Of a DNA stretch of 64,000 nucleotides, positions 17,672-26,955 are shown piece by piece (position 1 is the first letter of the stretch; each line of letters begins with the position of its first letter). The notes under the pieces are model-generated. The model was not told the origin of the DNA. It was given only the letters and a program-made list of their open reading frames with translations, and did not search any database. The stretch is from an uncultured Spirochaetia bacterium. Lineage in GTDB: Bacteria; Spirochaetota; Spirochaetia; CAKZLE01. The stretch spans positions 62,001 to 126,000 of the forward strand of contig CAKZLE010000006.1 in assembly GCA_937125225.1 (NCBI GenBank), read 5' to 3'. A program made the translations under genes and the position numbers.

Positions 17672-19078
17672 TTAGTTGGCAGAAGCGAATAAAAGTGCTT
17701 GGATGGTATGATACTGAGTAGAAAGGTCAATATAAGATTGGTAAAGCTCTAATCTACTGACATATAGATCGAGTTTTGCTAGAATCAGATCTGTCTCCAT
17801 GCCAATCCCATTCTTGAATTGCTGCTCTTTGAAGGATATGGTCTCTTCATTAACTTCGATCTTCTTTGTTGCATAATCGATCGCATATTGTGCATATTGA
17901 TATTGAGATACCGTTTGTCTGAAGGTATGAATGATCTGATTCACGGCTGAAGACCTTGTAGCAATGGCCTGTTCTACACCAATCGTAGAGAGTGCTTGAT
18001 CGATTAGTTGAGAACCCCCATCCCAGATTGTGGTCTTGATTGCGATAGTCGCATTAAGAGAGATATCATCCTGTCGGTACCAGTCTCTTTCGATTAAGGG
18101 GAGTCTGGGACCTGCATAACCTAAATCGAACCTCAAGGCAAGATCGGGTTTCCAATAGATGGTATTCTTCTTGATCCTCTCAGCCAACTTACTGATGGAG
18201 ATATAGGTATCGATGAGTTCGATCGATCGTTGCTGACTGATAAGGGTCTCAGAAGAAGTATCTAGATACTCCTGTACCTCTCTAGAGAGCATTCTAGCAG
18301 TATCTGGTTTATGATCGATCTGTTCCACAGAGAGGTCATAGATACCGATGAGATTCCCAATCTCATTACAGATCTTTGAAATATCGACAGAAAGGCTATC
18401 ATGGGCAAGCTGGACCTCATGTAATCGAATCTCTGCTGAGAGGACCTCATCTTTAAGGATGAAACCGTTATCGAAATTCTGTTGTGAGATCTCAACAAGT
18501 CTTGAGACCTGTATCAGTTGTTGATTGACGATCTCCTCTATTCTCTGGAGATACCAAAGAGTATCGAGCAGGATCTCCAAGGTCGTTTCTAACTGATCTC
18601 GCTCGATATAGAGTTCAAGCCACTTAACCTCCACATCTCTATCTGAGATCTCTATAGAATCAGTGATCTTCCCCCAGGTGAACACCGGTTGGGTGATCGA
18701 TAGATTGAATTGGTAGTAGGTCGGTTCTTGCCCACCATACAATTCTACTGGACCTCCAGAACTCGAGGGCTCCATACCTGCAGGCCAATCTATCCCTGCC
18801 AGGATCTCATCTGGATAGACATAGACTGGTGCAATGGGATTCGTGATATAGGTACTGAGGATCTCCCCTTCGATCGTAGGAAATCGCGCGGCTCGAGAAG
18901 AAAAAGTCCGATACTCACTTTCCTCGATCGATAATCTCATCGTTGAAAGATCGCTGTTCTGACTATCGATCAATTCAATCATCTCAGCCAGATCATATCC
19001 TCCTATGAGTGGAGTGGTGAGTATCAGGATACAGCCTAAGATGATCGACCTGAAATCAGTTGATCTCGATCTCCTCAT
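17672..19078 (-). CDS. Outer-membrane efflux protein (TolC family)
   Basis: A 468-residue protein with an N-terminal signal segment (hydrophobic, residues 9-26, cleavage around GGYD) and two copies of the TolC/OEP helical repeat. Long amphipathic helices with many Gln/Ser/Leu residues span roughly residues 40-250 and 270-460. It should form the trimeric outer-membrane channel for the RND pump. The start at 19078 has GGAGGG 5 bases upstream. Its 5' end overlaps the preceding lipoprotein gene by 23 bases, and it is the last structural gene before tetR. No outer-membrane lipobox is seen, unlike some OprM-type members. Confidence 0.85.
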   Translation of the reverse strand: MRRSRSTDFRSIILGCILILTTPLIGGYDLAEMIELIDSQNSDLSTMRLSIEESEYRTFSSRAARFPTIEGEILSTYITNPIAPVYVYPDEILAGIDWPAGMEPSSSGGPVELYGGQEPTYYQFNLSITQPVFTWGKITDSIEISDRDVEVKWLELYIERDQLETTLEILLDTLWYLQRIEEIVNQQLIQVSRLVEISQQNFDNGFILKDEVLSAEIRLHEVQLAHDSLSVDISKICNEIGNLIGIYDLSVEQIDHKPDTARMLSREVQEYLDTSSETLISQQRSIELIDTYISISKLAERIKKNTIYWKPDLALRFDLGYAGPRLPLIERDWYRQDDISLNATIAIKTTIWDGGSQLIDQALSTIGVEQAIATRSSAVNQIIHTFRQTVSQYQYAQYAIDYATKKIEVNEETISFKEQQFKNGIGMETDLILAKLDLYVSRLELYQSYIDLSTQYHTIQALLFASAN

Positions 19079-20768
19079 AATTCCCTCCATTCATATCGGC
19101 GAAGATGGTGGCGGCTATCGCCTCATCCCAAAGATCATCACTATCTGTATCAATCATGATATAGGCCTTCTGAGAAGATCTATTCCCAGTATAACTGTCA
19201 TCGCTCCAGGAGATTCCGTCAAAGGAGTAATAGCCGTTCCCCTCAGTTCCTCTCCTAGAACTATCGAGAAGGTAGGCGTCATCGATAGTATCGGCTCCGG
19301 GTTGCACATCAGTAAGATAGAGACCTATTCGATATCCGTTGAGACCCTCATCATACTCATCTGTACGGTCGAGGATATTATTATTGACAGGCGATGCCGA
19401 TGGGTAGGAGTCCCTGAATAGATACCCATAGAGTTGTTGATCCTCGAAATGGGTCTTCTTACTGGTAAACTCATAGGTGACATCAAGATCCCCAGTGATT
19501 ATCTTCTCATAGAACCTAGTATAGTCATCTTCAAAGGGAATAGGTTCCCATGTTGCATCCGCTGCATCATAGGCCTCTTCTAGAGTGGTATCCTCTTTCT
19601 CGATAACGATCCTGATTGGGGCAGAACCCTTATTATCTAAGACTGATGGTAGTCGGTCAAACTCGATCGTAACAGTGAAAAGTCCCTCTGCATCTGTGGA
19701 ACCACTATAGGAGACCCCTTCAGGCCAGATAATAGAACTTGTATCGATGATATCTCCGGTATAGGTCCACTCCTGTGCAAGGTATACTCGAACAGCTGCA
19801 TCTTCCACACCCGTTTGTGTGCTCACATCCGAGAGGTCTATAGTGAGATCTGTCTCATTGTTCTCCTTAGCCAGAATAATATCATCTGCAGTGAAAGGTG
19901 TGTCATCCTCTAACTCCACCTGGTAATAGGGGTCATCTTCCCCATCATCATCTGCATCCCAACCAGAATCGGTGATATCATCATCTGCATGATTCTCTGC
20001 CACATATTGAGTATGTGAGAAGAGAATCCTTGCAAGGGTATTACCGTTGTTCTGATCATGTGAAGGCATCTGTGGATAGGATACCGTCAGGTCATACTCG
20101 CCATCTGCACCTGTTATCGCCGATGCTGTCGGTTCTTGCGGCCATTGTACAGTCGCTTCGTTGATGAGCCCACCGGTATACTCCCACTGTTCTGCCACAT
20201 AGACAGCTACCGTTACGTTCTCTAGTTCTAGATAGGCATCATCAAAGACTGTTCCCATCAATCGAGTTGTATTGGCGCTTTTCTCAATGAGCAGATTCGC
20301 TATGGTATTATCGGTATCAGAGAGAATATAGAGATGGTCAGGATCTTCATTTTTCTTCACCCCGTAATCCTCGTGATAGATCAACAGGAAGATCTCTTCT
20401 CTATCGGCTGTCTTGCCGAATTCGGGGTTCAGGGACTTCCAGGTAAAACCACTGAAAGTGTAGGTACCATCACCATCGGTATACTCGATCATAAAATAAG
20501 AGGGGTCCGACTGTTCTTCAGGAAGTAGACCATCCTCATCACCAGATGCGAACCAAGTATTATAATCCTCATCTCTCGCCTCTTCGGTCCCATATAGGTA
20601 GACATGAGCCCCGTCTATAGCTCCCTGAGCACCAGAAGGGTCATAATCCTCGGCATCGAAGATCTGTCCGCTGATATAGGCGCTGAACACCGAAGAGCAT
20701 CCTGAGAGTAACACTCCCAATACTAGAACCATAAAGAGCATGAGTATGGTACTATTCTTGTATCTCAT
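19056..20768 (-). CDS. Lipoprotein with four carboxypeptidase-regulatory-like modules in the RND operon
   Basis: A 570-residue predicted lipoprotein with a lipobox near residue 22 (LLSGC). It contains at least four similar modules of about 100 residues, each with G-x-V-x-D-type start, a V-Y-x-x-x-x-W-x-Y-T segment and a D-G-x-Y/F-x-F-turn. Two central copies are clearest: the second begins around residue 160 and the third around 295. They resemble carboxypeptidase-D regulatory / SpaA-like beta-sandwich repeats. Such domains bind protein or peptidoglycan, but the partner here is unknown. Its start is the ATG at 20768, with AAAGGAGG 9 bases upstream, and it overlaps the RND gene by 17 bases and tolC by 23. 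I know no RND operon where such a protein is standard. Confidence 0.7.
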   Translation of the reverse strand: MRYKNSTILMLFMVLVLGVLLSGCSSVFSAYISGQIFDAEDYDPSGAQGAIDGAHVYLYGTEEARDEDYNTWFASGDEDGLLPEEQSDPSYFMIEYTDGDGTYTFSGFTWKSLNPEFGKTADREEIFLLIYHEDYGVKKNEDPDHLYILSDTDNTIANLLIEKSANTTRLMGTVFDDAYLELENVTVAVYVAEQWEYTGGLINEATVQWPQEPTASAITGADGEYDLTVSYPQMPSHDQNNGNTLARILFSHTQYVAENHADDDITDSGWDADDDGEDDPYYQVELEDDTPFTADDIILAKENNETDLTIDLSDVSTQTGVEDAAVRVYLAQEWTYTGDIIDTSSIIWPEGVSYSGSTDAEGLFTVTIEFDRLPSVLDNKGSAPIRIVIEKEDTTLEEAYDAADATWEPIPFEDDYTRFYEKIITGDLDVTYEFTSKKTHFEDQQLYGYLFRDSYPSASPVNNNILDRTDEYDEGLNGYRIGLYLTDVQPGADTIDDAYLLDSSRRGTEGNGYYSFDGISWSDDSYTGNRSSQKAYIMIDTDSDDLWDEAIAATIFADMNGGNYEEIEIN

Positions 20769-23700
20769 CTGTTTTTTCCTCCTTTGAAATGATCGCATAC
20801 AGGACGGGGATCAGAATCAGGGTGATCGATGTAGAGGTTATAAGACCTCCAGCTATCGCCTGACCGAGAGGTGCATAGACCTCTGACCCACCACCTCTAC
20901 TCATCGCCATCGGCAAGACTCCAAACAGAGTCGTAAGTGTCGTCATGAGTACAGGTCTCAAACGGGTCACTGCCCCATTTATGATCCGCAGATCCAGATC
21001 TTTTTCCTGCCCATGATTCATTCGGTCGATAAGTACTATCGCATTATTCACGACGATCCCTGCCAGAGCTATAATTCCAAGAAATGCGATCAATGAGAGA
21101 TCTGAACCGAAAAGCAACAGTCCAAGGATTACTCCGATGAAACAAAAAGGGACACTGACCATGATGATCAGAGGCTGGATGAATCTCTCGAACTGAATGA
21201 CCATGACCATATAGACGAGGAATACTGCAACGACCAATACAAGAAGCAGGGTTGATAAGGACTCACTGAGAAGTGATGAGGTTCCTGAGATCTTCCACTG
21301 GATTGAGGGATCGATCGTACCCGCGGAAAGATAATCTTCCATATGGGTCCGGATCATTGAGGTATCATCGGTAATACTGTAACCGGTGATGATAATGGAC
21401 TTCATCCTGTTTTTATGATTTATCGTCGATACCGATGTATCTACATGGGTTTCGGAAAAAGATTCAAAAGAGATGGGTGCCCCCTGCATGGAGGGAATAG
21501 ATATCTGTTCAAGGGTATGGAGAGTCATCGGTTCGGTGGCCAACTCAGATTTCAATCTGATAGGATAATCTCGATCATTGGTATCGGTGAATGAGCCGAT
21601 CTCGATCCCATTGAATAGGATCCTTGAGGTGAAAGCTGCCTCCTGAGCTGAGATTCCCAATCTTCCCATATGATCAAGTGCAAGATCTGTGATCAGTGTT
21701 TCCTGATCTTCCTGGATATTCAAAACAGCCTTATGGATCTGTGAATCCGCCTCAAGAGTGACTCTGACTTCCTCTGCAGCCTTGAAGAGATCATCAAGAT
21801 CATTCCCATATAGCTCAACCTGAAACCCACTACCGCCAGAAGCTATGGCTATCAACTTATCAAAACCACCGTTCTCTACGATCACATCGACATCAGGAAC
21901 CGTTGTTATGATATCACTCTGCAACCTAGTGATAATCTCTTTGATATCTCTTTCTCGTTCATCGGAGTCGATGAGTAGGATCTTGGCATAGGCTCTATTA
22001 GCTATCGAATAGGAGCGTGAGAACTCATTAGAGAAACCAGTGAAGAAGGTACTATGATCTATCTCGGGAACGGAATCCTCGATCAACTGCTGTACCAATG
22101 CCACCTTCTCATGGGTCTGCTCGATATGATACCCCTGTGGGAATTTAAGATAGACATAGAAGTCCCCGGTATCAGCAGAGGGGATGAAGACTACCCCCAG
22201 GACAGAGATCGCAAGAAAACTCAGCAGAAGGATTACTATCGTCACTAAGATGATGAAGCTCTTATGCCTGATAGACCATGAAAGAATGAGCCTGTATACG
22301 GCTTCAACCTTCTCCATCATATCAAAGCGTTTTTTTGTATCTTGAGCTACGGCCTCTCGTTCTAATTTGAGATGGGTCGCTAAGAATGGGACAACCACTA
22401 AAGAGACCAGCAGAGAGGCCGCAAGAGCGAATATGATTGTAAGGGAGATATCAGTCATAATGATCCCGATGATACCTGTCAGGACTAGGAGTGGAATAAA
22501 CACTGCAATCGTGGTGGCACCTGATGCGAAGACTGCTCCTCCTACCTCATCAGTACCCTTCTCAGCTGCCTCAACCACATTATACCCAGCATGTTCATAA
22601 CGAAAGATATTCTCAAGGATCACTATCGAACTATCTACGACCATCCCCAATGCTACGATCAATCCTGATAGACTCAGAATATTGATCGACTGCCCGGCAA
22701 ACTTCATCCCAATAAAGGCAAAGACTATACTCAAGGGGATAGAAACCCCTATGATCAAGGTGGCTCGCATATCACCTATGAATATGAGAATGACTAGAAC
22801 AGCCATCGCAGCGCCGATAAGCCCTGAACGAATAGTCGTACTAAGGGATTGCGTTATGAAGGAACTATCATTCTGGATCTCTTCAAAAGAGATCACTCCC
22901 TCATACTGCCGATCATACTGTCTAATGATCCTTTCGATCTCTTCTATGATCTTTATCGTATTCCCATCCCCACGCTTTGTCACATCGATGACGATCGCCC
23001 TTTTCCCATCGACCTCGATGAACAGTTCTTCAGAGGGATATTGTTTCTTAATCTCAGCGATATCACTGAGATAGATATATGAGTTGTTCTTGAACCCGAT
23101 CACTAAATCTTCAAGCTCTCTCAAGCTCGTATAGGTACCCTCGACACTAAAATAGATCTGAGAATCCCTATAGGTAGGGGTCCCTGATGGCAAGGTAATA
23201 TTCGAAGCACTGAGAATTTGATATACCTCTAGGACTGAGATCCCGAGTTGTTTCAAAACCTTTGTATCAAGGGTGATACTCACCTCTTGTTCTCGCCCTC
23301 CATAGGCATAGACACCTGCAGTACCGGGTATCCTCGAGATGGATGGGGTTATCTCTTCTTCGACGAACCTGAAGAGACTATCAGGATTCCTGTCGCTTAT
23401 AACAGCAAAAGAGTAGATTGACAACATCCCAGATCCACCAACGAAGGCATAGGGATCACTCTCTATACCATCGGGGAGAGAGCCCTTCACTCTATCGATA
23501 CTTGCCCGCACATCGGGAAGGATCAAAAAGGGATCGATTCGACTCGAGAATTCCAGTGTGACCACACTCATGGAGTTCCTGCTTTGGGAGGAGATATTCT
23601 TCAACCCCTGAAGGGTAACCATAGCCTCCTCTATCGTCTCAGAAACCTCTTCGACCTTTTGAGCATCCACGCCAGGATATTGAGTCAGAATCATGATGGA

Positions 23701-23829
23701 AGGGATAGAGACATCAGGAAGAAATTCTTGGTTCAGTGTACTGAGAGATATGATACCAAAAATGATAACAGCTAGCCCCAAGATGATGATGATAGCAGAA
23801 TGGTGAATAGCGAAGGATGATAACCTCAT
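20752..23829 (-). CDS. RND efflux transporter, HAE1/AcrB type
   Basis: A 1025-residue inner-membrane pump with the AcrB layout: TM1, a large periplasmic loop, TM2-6, TM7, a second loop, TM8-12. TM4 contains GMVVDSSIVILENI, with one of the two usual adjacent Asp residues replaced by Ser. Proton-relay geometry therefore resembles multidrug pumps of the HAE1 group but is not identical. The substrate cannot be told; the group includes drug and lipid exporters. The ATG at 23829 has GGAG about 8 bases upstream and is preferred to the GTG at 23838. It lies 5 bases after the adaptor gene. Confidence 0.88.
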   Translation of the reverse strand: MRLSSFAIHHSAIIIILGLAVIIFGIISLSTLNQEFLPDVSIPSIMILTQYPGVDAQKVEEVSETIEEAMVTLQGLKNISSQSRNSMSVVTLEFSSRIDPFLILPDVRASIDRVKGSLPDGIESDPYAFVGGSGMLSIYSFAVISDRNPDSLFRFVEEEITPSISRIPGTAGVYAYGGREQEVSITLDTKVLKQLGISVLEVYQILSASNITLPSGTPTYRDSQIYFSVEGTYTSLRELEDLVIGFKNNSYIYLSDIAEIKKQYPSEELFIEVDGKRAIVIDVTKRGDGNTIKIIEEIERIIRQYDRQYEGVISFEEIQNDSSFITQSLSTTIRSGLIGAAMAVLVILIFIGDMRATLIIGVSIPLSIVFAFIGMKFAGQSINILSLSGLIVALGMVVDSSIVILENIFRYEHAGYNVVEAAEKGTDEVGGAVFASGATTIAVFIPLLVLTGIIGIIMTDISLTIIFALAASLLVSLVVVPFLATHLKLEREAVAQDTKKRFDMMEKVEAVYRLILSWSIRHKSFIILVTIVILLLSFLAISVLGVVFIPSADTGDFYVYLKFPQGYHIEQTHEKVALVQQLIEDSVPEIDHSTFFTGFSNEFSRSYSIANRAYAKILLIDSDERERDIKEIITRLQSDIITTVPDVDVIVENGGFDKLIAIASGGSGFQVELYGNDLDDLFKAAEEVRVTLEADSQIHKAVLNIQEDQETLITDLALDHMGRLGISAQEAAFTSRILFNGIEIGSFTDTNDRDYPIRLKSELATEPMTLHTLEQISIPSMQGAPISFESFSETHVDTSVSTINHKNRMKSIIITGYSITDDTSMIRTHMEDYLSAGTIDPSIQWKISGTSSLLSESLSTLLLVLVVAVFLVYMVMVIQFERFIQPLIIMVSVPFCFIGVILGLLLFGSDLSLIAFLGIIALAGIVVNNAIVLIDRMNHGQEKDLDLRIINGAVTRLRPVLMTTLTTLFGVLPMAMSRGGGSEVYAPLGQAIAGGLITSTSITLILIPVLYAIISKEEKTDEIQE

Positions 23830-23834
23830 ACTAC

Positions 23835-24896
23835 TCACTCCCTCTCTGAGATGATCAGGACTTCCTGTCCATCTTTGAGAAAGTGATGTCCATCGATGAT
23901 GAACAGATAGTCTTTCATTTCAGTGGAGATCGAGAATCTGTCTTCTCCAGTATAACGAGGTTCGACACGCGCCTGGTGTGCGGTTGAGGTATCTGAGTCC
24001 ACATACCATAGGACTCCCTCATTGGCAAACACATCGAATGGGAGTACATAGATATCCGAGACCTGCTCAAGCAGACATATGACTTCAAGATACATACCTG
24101 GTATGATCCTTTGTGGGTCATCGATCGAGCAGGTGACTTCAAAGGTCTTGGTCGATGGATCGATGAAAGCTGCAACCCGAACGATATCCCCGTCCATCAC
24201 CCTATCCGGAAAATCTGCACGCCGCATGGATACTGAGATATTATTATCAAGGAATTGCTCGTAATAGACCTCAGGAATATTGATACTCACCAATAATCTA
24301 TCGAGGTCTGCAATAGTGACTATGGGGACCTGTGGGCCCACAAGTTCCCCATTTGTAGCATGACGAATGAGAACCGTCCCCTGAACAGGAGATATGATAT
24401 CGGTATAGGACATCTGGAGTTGGGCTAGTTCATACTGTGATAGGTAGGCCTCATATTGAGCCCTTGTCTGATCTAAGGTCTGCTGGGTAGCAGCACCGGA
24501 GTTAAAGAGATTCTCAACCCTTTTAAAGCTTGATTCAGCCGATATATAAGCAGCCTTGGCCTGATCTACCTGCAGTTGATAGGAGGTCGTATCGATCTTT
24601 CCGATGAGATCTCCCTTCTTGACAGTATCACCCTCTTCGACAAGCAGTTCATCTAGTCGACCTCCGACCTGTGGGAGGATAGTTATCGTACTCTCTGTTA
24701 GTACGATCCCTCCGCTTAAGACCTCTGTTTTTATTGAAGAGTATTCAGGGCTGATCACACGAACAACTGGAATCGAGACATTCACTACCGGCTCTTCTTT
24801 GACCATATTGTTCTTCCAGAACCAGAGAATAACAAGGACTATCCCAATGAGTATCACATACTTGATCAAACGCAACAAAAGTCTCAAGAATCTCAT
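23835..24896 (-). CDS. RND periplasmic adaptor (HlyD/MFP family)
   Basis: A 353-residue membrane-fusion protein with an N-terminal transmembrane anchor (residues about 10-28, very hydrophobic). A biotinyl-lipoyl motif is split around a helical hairpin: VGGRLDELLVEEGDTVKKGDLIGKID on one side and PVQGTVLIRHATNGELV on the other. Beta-barrel and membrane-proximal domains follow. It links the RND pump to TolC. The start at 24896 has AGGAAG about 8 bases upstream; a GTG at 24905 is also in frame. It is the first gene of the efflux operon and diverges from the histidine kinase. Confidence 0.9.
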   Translation of the reverse strand: MRFLRLLLRLIKYVILIGIVLVILWFWKNNMVKEEPVVNVSIPVVRVISPEYSSIKTEVLSGGIVLTESTITILPQVGGRLDELLVEEGDTVKKGDLIGKIDTTSYQLQVDQAKAAYISAESSFKRVENLFNSGAATQQTLDQTRAQYEAYLSQYELAQLQMSYTDIISPVQGTVLIRHATNGELVGPQVPIVTIADLDRLLVSINIPEVYYEQFLDNNISVSMRRADFPDRVMDGDIVRVAAFIDPSTKTFEVTCSIDDPQRIIPGMYLEVICLLEQVSDIYVLPFDVFANEGVLWYVDSDTSTAHQARVEPRYTGEDRFSISTEMKDYLFIIDGHHFLKDGQEVLIISERE

Positions 24897-24970
24897 ACCA
24901 TCCACTTCCTAGGTACTATGGTAATTGAATCTACTTACTAGCGGCAGATACCAGATGTAAGGAGATACCC

Positions 24971-25013
24971 TGACAGGTGTCACATTTGAAGAGTGCTATC
25001 TGTCATATATGAA
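24971..25013. promoter_or_regulatory. Direct and inverted repeats in the efflux/two-component divergent region
   Basis: TGTCACATTTGAA (24978-24990) and TGTCATATATGAA (25001-25013) are direct repeats with two mismatches. The first overlaps the inverted repeat TGACAGGTGTCA (24971-24982). They lie between the efflux operon and the kinase gene and could be binding sites for the NarL-type regulator encoded just downstream, or for the TetR. This is inferred from position only. Confidence 0.35.
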
Positions 25014-25030
25014 ACCCTTAACAGGTATGC

Positions 25031-25036
25031 TATAGT
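25031..25036 (+). promoter_or_regulatory. -10 box of the histidine-kinase gene, predicted leaderless
   Basis: TATAGT ends 7 bases before the A of the ATG at 25043, so transcription should start at or next to the start codon. No Shine-Dalgarno lies between them. No clear -35 hexamer is visible. Confidence 0.45.
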
Positions 25037-25042
25037 GTAGAA

Positions 25043-26299
25043 ATGAGAAAGCGAGTCGGTATCAGTTACGAACCAGGTCTCATTATGATCTTCAGACTAT
25101 TCTGTGCAGCAGTCTCACTTATCTTCTTCATCTTCTCCCTATTCCCCCCACTATTCTATAGTGTCACATTGGATACCTCTGTATGGCTAGGGATGGGTGG
25201 TGCTTATGCTGTCATAGCGATATACCTCATTATCCCCTTCTTTAAAGAGAGGATGAGTCTATTCTTCCTTCCGGTCGCAATCATCGCGACCATTGTGATT
25301 CCTGTCATAAGTCTCACTTGGCAGCCCGATCTGTTTGGTGATGATTTCCTGCAACTCAGTATGATCTCCTCCTACAGTCTCTCAATACTACTTCTATTCC
25401 CTCTTATTCTGACTGCATGGCAATATAATTTTCGTATGGTGATACTCTTATATGCGATTCTTGGTGCAATGGATCCATTGATCTATCTGCTTCGAATAGG
25501 CCCCTATGATAATAGATTCCCTGCATACCTCTACTTCTCTCTTATCAGGATCGCATCCTTCGTGGCTATCGGGTTCATCATCACAGAGTTGATGAAGAAT
25601 CAGAGGTTGAGGCAGAAACAACTTTCTGAAATGAATGAGAGGATAAAACGCCAGGCAGATATAGCCCTAGAGTTATCTGCTACAAGAGAACGCAATAGGT
25701 TATCCCATGAACTACATGATGTACTTGCCCATACCTTGAGTTCCTTGGCAGTCCAGCTCGAAGCAATGAAGGCAACTTTCGAGATTGACAATCAGAGAAC
25801 TGGAGAGCTTCTCGATAGGGCTCTAGATAATACGAGAAGCGGGTTACAGGAAACTAGACGGGTGGTAAAGAACCTCCGGTATGAACCCCTTATAGGGGTG
25901 GGTTTCAATGAGGCGATCAAGCAACTTGCCAGAGATGCCGAGTTAAGAGGGGATCTCACCGTCATCCTCGATCTTCAGATAGAGATCGATCAATGGGAGT
26001 ATGAGGTGATTCATGGGATCTACAGGATCATCTCCGAAGCTCTGCAGAACTGTATCACACATGCAGAAGCCACTACAGTCAGTATTTCAGTACGTAGGAT
26101 GCAAGAAGGCGGAACCGAGCTGATCATTAAAGATGATGGTATCGGTTTCAATGTAGGAAAGAAGATAGATTCACATCATTTTGGTGTCAGTATCATGAGA
26201 GAGAGGGCTCAAACTATTGGAGCTGACTTCTTCATTGGACCTGATGAGAAGAGTGGATCAGGAACTCAGATCCGAATGGTGTTCAGGAGTACCACATGA
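25043..26299 (+). CDS. Sensor histidine kinase, NarL/LiaS/DesK type (HisKA_3)
   Basis: A 418-residue membrane sensor kinase with about six transmembrane segments (residues 15-195) and no large periplasmic domain, so it may sense the membrane itself. The phospho-acceptor is in RNRLSHELHDVLAHTLSSL (HisKA_3, H around residue 227). A HATPase domain follows with DDGIGFN and GVSIMRERA. It overlaps the response-regulator gene by four bases. The ATG at 25043 has no ribosome-binding site. An internal ATG at 25085 has a weak AGG, so a shorter product is possible. It diverges from the RND efflux operon and may control it. Confidence 0.85.
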   Translation: MRKRVGISYEPGLIMIFRLFCAAVSLIFFIFSLFPPLFYSVTLDTSVWLGMGGAYAVIAIYLIIPFFKERMSLFFLPVAIIATIVIPVISLTWQPDLFGDDFLQLSMISSYSLSILLLFPLILTAWQYNFRMVILLYAILGAMDPLIYLLRIGPYDNRFPAYLYFSLIRIASFVAIGFIITELMKNQRLRQKQLSEMNERIKRQADIALELSATRERNRLSHELHDVLAHTLSSLAVQLEAMKATFEIDNQRTGELLDRALDNTRSGLQETRRVVKNLRYEPLIGVGFNEAIKQLARDAELRGDLTVILDLQIEIDQWEYEVIHGIYRIISEALQNCITHAEATTVSISVRRMQEGGTELIIKDDGIGFNVGKKIDSHHFGVSIMRERAQTIGADFFIGPDEKSGSGTQIRMVFRSTT

Positions 26300-26955
26300 T
26301 CAAAATAATCATCTGTGATGATCAGGATATTGTTAGAGAGGGGCTTCAGACCATTCTCGATACAGAAAAGACTATAGAAGTGTTGAATACCGCTACAGAC
26401 GGACAGGACCTCTTGGATAAGTTAGCCCTTCAGGGAACTTCGTTACCTGATTTGATCCTACTCGACTTGAAGATGCCGATAAAGAATGGTATTCAGGCGA
26501 CAAAGGAGATCAGGCGCTCCTATCCCCAGATAAAGATACTGATCCTCACTACCTATGCAGAGGACCAATGGGTCATTGATGCGTTGAAGGCTGGTGCATC
26601 AGGCTACTTGTTAAAGGATACACCTAAGGAGAAGCTCATAGATGCCATCAAGGGTACCGTTATAGGAGAGACCTATGTCGACCCTTCGGTTGCAGGAAAG
26701 CTACTTCCCTTCGTTCAACATCGAAGTACTCTGAGCTCCATATCGAAGATTATACTTACTGTTCGAGAGAAAGAGATTCTTCTTTTCATTGCAAAAGGTC
26801 TCTCTAATGGGGAGATCGGAGAGAAATTATTCCTCTCTACGGGTACTGTACGCAACTATATCAGTATGATCTTCACAAAACTTGAGGTCTCTGACAGGAC
26901 TGAAGCCGCTATAGCAGGATTACGTGAAGAGTTGATCAAGTTAGAAGATATCTGA
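26296..26955 (+). CDS. Response regulator, NarL/FixJ family
   Basis: A 219-residue two-domain regulator. The receiver has the acidic pocket in ICDDQDIV, the phospho-acceptor Asp in LLDLKMP (residue about 57), and later conserved Thr and Lys residues (LTTYA, LLKD). A LuxR-type helix-turn-helix ends the protein (LTVREKEILLFIAKGLSNGEIGEKL, about residues 150-175). Its ATG overlaps the kinase stop (ATGA). It is the partner of the upstream kinase. Its own 3' end overlaps the convergent pyrC by 20 bases. The likely target is the neighbouring divergent efflux operon, but this is inference. Confidence 0.9.
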   Translation: MIKIIICDDQDIVREGLQTILDTEKTIEVLNTATDGQDLLDKLALQGTSLPDLILLDLKMPIKNGIQATKEIRRSYPQIKILILTTYAEDQWVIDALKAGASGYLLKDTPKEKLIDAIKGTVIGETYVDPSVAGKLLPFVQHRSTLSSISKIILTVREKEILLFIAKGLSNGEIGEKLFLSTGTVRNYISMIFTKLEVSDRTEAAIAGLREELIKLEDI

